Program-made: the position numbers and the translations under genes
Assembly (NCBI GenBank): GCA_039927975.1
Contig: JBDSTZ010000434.1
Coordinates: 1-10,410 of the forward strand
From: JBDSTZ01 sp039927975
Lineage (GTDB): Bacteria; Pseudomonadota; Gammaproteobacteria; Burkholderiales; Burkholderiaceae_D
Length of the DNA stretch: 10,410 nt
Reading direction: 5' to 3'
The notes under the pieces: model-generated
What the model was told of the DNA's origin: nothing
Seen by the model: only the letters and a program-made list of their open reading frames with translations
Databases searched by the model: none
Shown here: piece after piece, positions 7,423 through 10,410 of the stretch
Numbering within the stretch: the stretch's first letter is position 1
Layout: every line of letters begins with the position of its first letter

Positions 7423-8883
7423 ATGACGCCATTTGAACCGAATCTCTCCACCCTGGCCGTTGCCCGCGACGTCTTGCTCACACCTTTCGGCCTCGATGAG
7501 GGCAAGCTGTTGCTGACGCTGGGAACCATGTTCACCCACCGCGTCGACTACGCCGACCTGTACTTCCAGTTCACCAAGAGCGAAGGCTGGAGCCTGGAAG
7601 AGGGCATCGTCAAGACCGGCAGTTTTTCGATCGACCAGGGAGTCGGCGTGCGCGCCATCTCGGGCGACAAGACGGCGTTCTCGTATTCGGACGAAATCTC
7701 CGAAAGCGCTTTGCTCGACGCGGCGGCGGCGACCCGCACCATTGCCCGCTCGGGCACCGGCAAGATCAAGGTGGCGACCCGTACCCGCCCGACCGGCGGA
7801 CGCTCGCTGTACCTGCCAAACGACCCGCTCGATTCGCTCGACGCCACCGACAAGGTCAAGCTGCTCGAACGCGTGGAAAAAATGGCCCGCGCCAAAGATC
7901 CGCGCGTGGTGCAGGTCATGGCCGGGCTGGCGGGCGAATACGATGTCGTGCTGGTGGTGCGCAGCGACGGCGTGCTGGCGGCCGACATCCGGCCACTGGT
8001 GCGCGTGTCGGTGACCGTCATCGTCGAACAGAACGGCCGGCGCGAGATGGGTTCCTCGGGCGGCGGCGGGCGCTACAGCTACAACTATTTCAGCGACGCC
8101 GTGCTCGATCAATATGCCAGCGAAGCGGTCAAGGCGGCCGTCGTCAACCTCGACGCGCGTCCCGCGCCGGCCGGTCCGATGACCATCGTGCTGGGACCCG
8201 GCTGGCCTGGCGTGCTGCTGCACGAGGCGATCGGCCACGGTCTTGAAGGCGACTTCAACCGCAAGGGCTCGTCGGCGTTTTCCGGACGCATCGGCGAGCG
8301 CGTCGCCGCCAAGGGCGTCACCGTGGTCGACGACGGCACCCTGGCCGACCGCCGCGGTTCGCTCAATATGGACGACGAGGGCAATCCGACCCAGTGCACC
8401 ACCCTGATCGAAGACGGCATCCTGCGCGGCTACATCCAGGACACCATGAACGCGCGCCTGATGAAGATGCCGGTGACCGGCAACGCGCGGCGCGAATCGT
8501 TCGCCCACCTGCCGATGCCGCGCATGACCAACACCTACATGCTGGCCGGCGACAAGGATCCGGAAGAAATCCTCGCCTCGGTCAAGAACGGCCTGTACGC
8601 GGTCAACTTCGGCGGCGGCCAGGTCGATATCACCAACGGCAAGTTCGTGTTCTCGGCCAGCGAAGCCTACATGATCGAAAACGGCAAGGTCACCTATCCG
8701 GTCAAGGGCGCCACCCTGATCGGCAACGGTCCGGACGTGCTGAACCGGGTCTCGATGATCGGCAACGACATGCGCCTCGATTCGGGCGTGGGCGTGTGCG
8801 GCAAGGAAGGCCAGAGCGTGCCGGTGGGTGTGGGCCAGCCGACCCTGCGCATCGAGGACGTGACGGTGGGCGGTACGGCATAG
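7423..8883 (+). CDS. tldD: Metalloprotease TldD (TldD/PmbA family)
   Basis: The 486-residue protein has the TldD signature from residue 254: TIVLGPGWPGVLLHEAIGHG then LEGDFNRKGSSAFSGRIG. This holds the zinc motif HExxxH as His267-Glu268-Ala-Ile-Gly-His272. The C-terminal block GVCGKEGQSVPVGVGQP carries Cys459, the expected third zinc ligand. Length is close to E. coli TldD (481). TldD forms a heterodimer with TldE/PmbA, which lacks the zinc site, in a barrel that admits only unfolded peptides. In E. coli the pair processes the microcin B17 precursor and degrades the antitoxin CcdA. TldE is not in this window. The ATG at 7423 is preceded by GAAAGAG. No bacteriocin or toxin-antitoxin gene lies nearby, so a housekeeping role is likely. 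Confidence 0.97.
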   Translation: MTPFEPNLSTLAVARDVLLTPFGLDEGKLLLTLGTMFTHRVDYADLYFQFTKSEGWSLEEGIVKTGSFSIDQGVGVRAISGDKTAFSYSDEISESALLDAAAATRTIARSGTGKIKVATRTRPTGGRSLYLPNDPLDSLDATDKVKLLERVEKMARAKDPRVVQVMAGLAGEYDVVLVVRSDGVLAADIRPLVRVSVTVIVEQNGRREMGSSGGGGRYSYNYFSDAVLDQYASEAVKAAVVNLDARPAPAGPMTIVLGPGWPGVLLHEAIGHGLEGDFNRKGSSAFSGRIGERVAAKGVTVVDDGTLADRRGSLNMDDEGNPTQCTTLIEDGILRGYIQDTMNARLMKMPVTGNARRESFAHLPMPRMTNTYMLAGDKDPEEILASVKNGLYAVNFGGGQVDITNGKFVFSASEAYMIENGKVTYPVKGATLIGNGPDVLNRVSMIGNDMRLDSGVGVCGKEGQSVPVGVGQPTLRIEDVTVGGTA

Positions 8884-8887
8884 CTTG

Positions 8888-8947
8888 TATAGTCATGTTT
8901 GACGGCCCGAGGGCTTGCCAGATCGCGCCGATTGTTGTTATAGTCAT
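8888..8947 (+). repeat. Two exact TATAGTCAT direct repeats flanking the aroG promoter
   Basis: TATAGTCAT occurs at 8888-8896, just after the tldD stop, and again at 8939-8947, where it contains the -10 of the aroG leader promoter. The starts are 51 bp apart. The upstream copy has no -35 at a usable distance. It could be a duplicated promoter remnant or a second regulator site; an exact 9-mer pair may also be chance. Confidence 0.3.
8915..8944 (+). promoter_or_regulatory. Sigma70-like promoter of the aroG leader
   Basis: TTGCCA (8915-8920, five of six matches to TTGACA), an 18-bp spacer and TATAGT (8939-8944, five of six matches to TATAAT) make the best promoter in the window. Transcription should start near 8951, giving an untranslated leader of about 190 nt before aroG, with the leader-peptide ATG about 18 nt from the 5' end. 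This separates aroG transcription from tldD. Confidence 0.65.
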
Positions 8948-8968
8948 TGCAGACTTTTGGATCTGACC

Positions 8969-9037
8969 ATGCACAGCAACGTATTTTTTACCTGCCATTT
9001 TTATTTTAGCAATTCCAACCCCAAGGCGGTGGAGTAG
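8969..9037 (+). CDS. Phe-rich leader peptide of aroG (attenuation leader)
   Basis: A 22-codon ORF starts at ATG 8969 and stops at TAG 9035-9037. It begins MHSNVFFTCHFYFSN, so residues 6-13 hold four Phe and one Tyr. This is like E. coli PheL (before pheA) and PheM (before pheST, with an FRFFFYF run). All four Phe codons are TTT, whereas six of the seven Phe codons in the following aroG gene are TTC. A modest GGA (8959-8961) lies 7 nt before the ATG. The ORF sits between a good promoter and an intrinsic terminator and contains RNA segment 1 (8990-8996) of the attenuator. It should have no function as a peptide; its translation rate senses charged tRNA-Phe and perhaps tRNA-Tyr. Confidence 0.8.
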   Translation: MHSNVFFTCHFYFSNSNPKAVE

Positions 9038-9080
9038 CGGCAGGTTCGCGTAGCAACGACGAGATCCAGCAAGAATCCTG

Positions 9081-9110
9081 AAAAACCGCCAGCCCTGGCG
9101 GTTTTTTTTT
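9081..9110 (+). terminator. Intrinsic terminator of the aroG leader
   Basis: CCGCCA (9086-9091), loop GCCC (9092-9095) and TGGCGG (9096-9101) form a perfect GC-rich stem. Five A before it (9081-9085) can extend the pairing into the nine T that follow (9102-9110). It ends 32 bases before the aroG ATG, so it acts before the gene. This is the classic attenuator terminator position. Confidence 0.9.
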
Positions 9111-9142
9111 GACCCAACTCACCCATCCAGACGGAGAATTTT

Positions 9143-10204
9143 ATGCCACGCACCGACGACCTTCGCATCCGCGAAATGAAGGAACTGACCCCGCCCTCGC
9201 ACCTGATCCGCGAGTTCGCATGCGGCGAAGTTGCCGAACAGACCGCCGCCAATGGCCGCGTCGCGCTGCATCGCATCCTGCATGGCCAGGACGACCGCCT
9301 GATGGTGGTGATCGGCCCGTGCTCGATCCACGACACCAAGGCCGCCATGGAATACGCGCGCCGCCTGGCTGGCGAGCGCCAGCGCTTTGCCGGCGAGCTC
9401 GAGATCGTCATGCGGGTGTATTTCGAAAAGCCGCGCACCACCGTGGGCTGGAAGGGCTTGATCAACGATCCCTACATGGACAACAGCTTCCGCATCAACG
9501 ACGGCCTGCGCATGGCGCGCGAGCTGCTGCGCGACATCAACGAGCTGGGCCTGCCGGCCGGCACCGAGTTCCTCGACGTGATCAGCCCGCAATACATCGC
9601 CGACCTGATCAGCTGGGGCGCGATCGGCGCCCGTACCACCGAGTCGCAGGTGCACCGCGAACTGGCGTCTGGACTGTCGTGTCCGGTCGGCTTCAAGAAC
9701 GGCACTGACGGCAACATCAAGATCGCGGTCGAAGCCATCAAGGCGGCCTCGCAGCCGCACCATTTCCTGTCGGTCACCAAGGGCGGCCACTCGGCCATCG
9801 TGTCGACCAACGGCAACGAGGACTGCCACATCATCCTGCGCGGCGGCAAGGCGCCGAACTACGATGCGGCCAGCGTCGAGCAGGCTTGCCAGCAGATCGC
9901 CGCCCAGGGCCTGGCCTCGCGCCTGATGATCGACGCCTCGCACGCCAACAGTTCCAAGAAGCCCGAGAACCAGGTGCCGGTGTGCGCCGACATCGGCGCC
10001 CAGGTGGCCGGCGGCGACGACCGCATCGTGGGGGTGATGATCGAATCGCACCTGGTGGGCGGGCGCCAGGACCTGGTGCCGGGCAAGGAGCTGACCTACG
10101 GCCAGTCGGTGACCGACGGCTGCATCGACTGGGACAGCAGCGTCACGGTGCTGGAGGGGCTGGCCGAGGCGGTGCGCCAGCGGCGCCTGCGGCGCGAGCC
10201 GTAA
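9143..10204 (+). CDS. aroG: 3-deoxy-7-phosphoheptulonate (DAHP) synthase, AroG type
   Basis: The 353-residue enzyme condenses phosphoenolpyruvate and erythrose 4-phosphate to DAHP, the first step of the shikimate pathway, in the cytosol. It aligns with E. coli AroG (350) almost end to end, shifted by one: metal ligands Cys60 (IGPCSIHD), His267 (DASHANS), Glu301 (MIESH) and Asp325 (VTDGC), and PEP/phosphate residues Arg91, Lys96, Arg164, Lys185 and Arg233. The N-terminus TDDLRIREMKELTPP and NGNEDCHIILRGGK resemble the Phe-sensitive AroG more than the Tyr-sensitive AroF. Pro149 and Ser179, equivalents of the E. coli feedback residues Pro150 and Ser180, are present. A strong GGAGA (9133-9137) lies 5 nt before the ATG. 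Expression appears controlled by the upstream Phe attenuator, so end-product control would act on both synthesis and activity. Confidence 0.96.
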   Translation: MPRTDDLRIREMKELTPPSHLIREFACGEVAEQTAANGRVALHRILHGQDDRLMVVIGPCSIHDTKAAMEYARRLAGERQRFAGELEIVMRVYFEKPRTTVGWKGLINDPYMDNSFRINDGLRMARELLRDINELGLPAGTEFLDVISPQYIADLISWGAIGARTTESQVHRELASGLSCPVGFKNGTDGNIKIAVEAIKAASQPHHFLSVTKGGHSAIVSTNGNEDCHIILRGGKAPNYDAASVEQACQQIAAQGLASRLMIDASHANSSKKPENQVPVCADIGAQVAGGDDRIVGVMIESHLVGGRQDLVPGKELTYGQSVTDGCIDWDSSVTVLEGLAEAVRQRRLRREP

Positions 10205-10236
10205 CAAGGGCGGCGCGGCCTGCTGCGCGCCTTGTT
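10203..10236 (+). other. Hairpin just after aroG, possible weak terminator
   Basis: AACAAGG (10203-10209, overlapping the aroG TAA) and CCTTGTT (10230-10236) are perfect 7-bp arms, with GC-rich sequence between that can extend the stem with bulges. No T-run follows, so this may be an mRNA 3'-end stabiliser or an inefficient terminator. Confidence 0.4.
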
Positions 10237-10410
10237 GACGTGTGAGCAGGTCAATTTCAATTGCGCAGAAACCGCGGCGCCATACAAGCCCGCGACATCA
10301 ATCAACATCGTCCCTGCGCAGGCGCACTGCTGCCCGGAATATTTTTCTTGACAGTGAAAGGCCGTCAATCGGGAACTGGGTGCCCGTAGAAATCGAGACA
10401 TCGGGACTTA
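10237..10410. other. Non-coding tail after aroG
   Basis: No gene is supported here. The GC content falls in parts and the codon bias of the upstream genes is lost. Visible items are a 10-bp palindrome CCTGCGCAGG (10313-10322) and a perfect TTGACA (10348-10353) without a convincing -10 at 16-18 bp. The next gene presumably begins beyond the window. Confidence 0.5.

Larger units (their letters stand above)
8951..9110 (+). promoter_or_regulatory. Phe-responsive transcription attenuator of aroG
   Basis: Four segments can pair exclusively. Segment 1 (8990-8996, ACCTGCC), between the FF and FYF codons, pairs perfectly over 7 bp with segment 2 (9039-9045, GGCAGGT), just past the leader stop. Segment 2 extended (9037-9047, GCGGCAGGTTC) can instead pair with segment 3: TTC/GAA (9073-9075), CAGG/CCTG (9077-9080) and GCGG/CCGC (9086-9089), with a one-base and a five-A bulge. 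GGCGGT (9025-9030) offers a second partner for ACCGCC (9085-9090). Segment 3 otherwise forms the terminator with segment 4 (9096-9101). A ribosome stalled on the Phe codons masks segment 1 and frees segment 2 for the antiterminator. A ribosome reaching the stop at 9035-9037 covers segment 2 and lets the terminator form. Pairings are read by eye; free energies were not calculated. Confidence 0.75.

Noticed and set aside
7402..8508. 368-residue minus-strand frame opposite tldD, and similar frames opposite the amidase gene (6368-7123) and aroG (9119-10207)
   Set aside because: Antisense shadows with biased composition and no motifs. The plus-strand proteins carry complete catalytic signatures.
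8895..8966. 23-codon ORF (MFDGPRACQIAP...) ending just before the aroG leader ATG
   Set aside because: It begins upstream of the predicted aroG promoter and overlaps both hexamers, so the leader transcript would not contain its start. It has no ribosome binding site.
10348..10353. Promoter from the perfect TTGACA in the tail
   Set aside because: No -10-like hexamer is present 16-18 bp downstream (the region reads GGGAACTGGG).
10096..10401. 101-residue minus-strand frame overlapping the 3' end of aroG
   Set aside because: Arg/Ser-rich, half of it opposite aroG codons, no recognisable domain or ribosome binding site.

Overview
The window looks like chromosomal DNA from a GC-rich Gram-negative bacterium. 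It is most likely a betaproteobacterium of the Burkholderiales, and the Oxalobacteraceae (Massilia/Duganella-like) is my best guess. The basis is strong GC bias at third codon positions, a YhdP/AsmA-type envelope protein, the gene order yhdP - nitrilase-like amidase - tldD, and an AroG-type DAHP synthase. The genus is inference. There are no rRNA or tRNA genes, no CRISPR array and no mobile element.

Layout. Positions 1-1437, minus strand: the first 479 codons of a secreted right-handed beta-helix (pectate-lyase-superfamily) protein, cut by the window edge. It has a GTG start, a good ribosome binding site, a perfect TATAAT box and a perfect palindrome at the place where an activator would bind. 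Positions 1438-1855: divergent intergenic region. Positions 1856-6079, plus: yhdP, encoding a 1407-residue inner-membrane-anchored AsmA-like protein of inter-membrane phospholipid transport. Positions 6080-6337: a low-GC spacer full of CAGTGA words, an imperfect 38-base tandem duplication and a perfect 10-bp-arm hairpin. Positions 6338-7135: a Nit-type carbon-nitrogen hydrolase with an intact Glu-Lys-Cys triad. Positions 7136-7422: a spacer with a 28-bp tandem repeat (4 to 5 units). Positions 7423-8883: tldD, a zinc metalloprotease subunit. Positions 8884-9142: a promoter, a short Phe-rich leader peptide and an intrinsic terminator. Positions 9143-10204: aroG. Positions 10205-10410: a tail with a hairpin and no visible gene.

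The most interesting element is the leader of aroG. It contains a sigma70-like promoter (TTGCCA-18-TATAGT), a 22-codon leader ORF (8969-9037) with the block F-F-T-C-H-F-Y-F, and a GC-rich terminator ending in nine T. Four RNA segments in it can pair in mutually exclusive ways (1:2, 2:3, 3:4). This is the architecture of ribosome-mediated transcription attenuation. It predicts that aroG, the entry enzyme of aromatic amino acid synthesis, is switched on when charged tRNA-Phe (perhaps also tRNA-Tyr) is short. In E. coli aroG is controlled by TyrR, and Phe attenuators are known on pheA and pheST instead.

The yhdP, amidase and tldD genes are co-directional but separated by 258 and 287 bases, so each may have its own promoter despite the conserved order. 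Most other open frames in the window, including very long ones opposite the beta-helix gene and yhdP, are GC-bias shadows.
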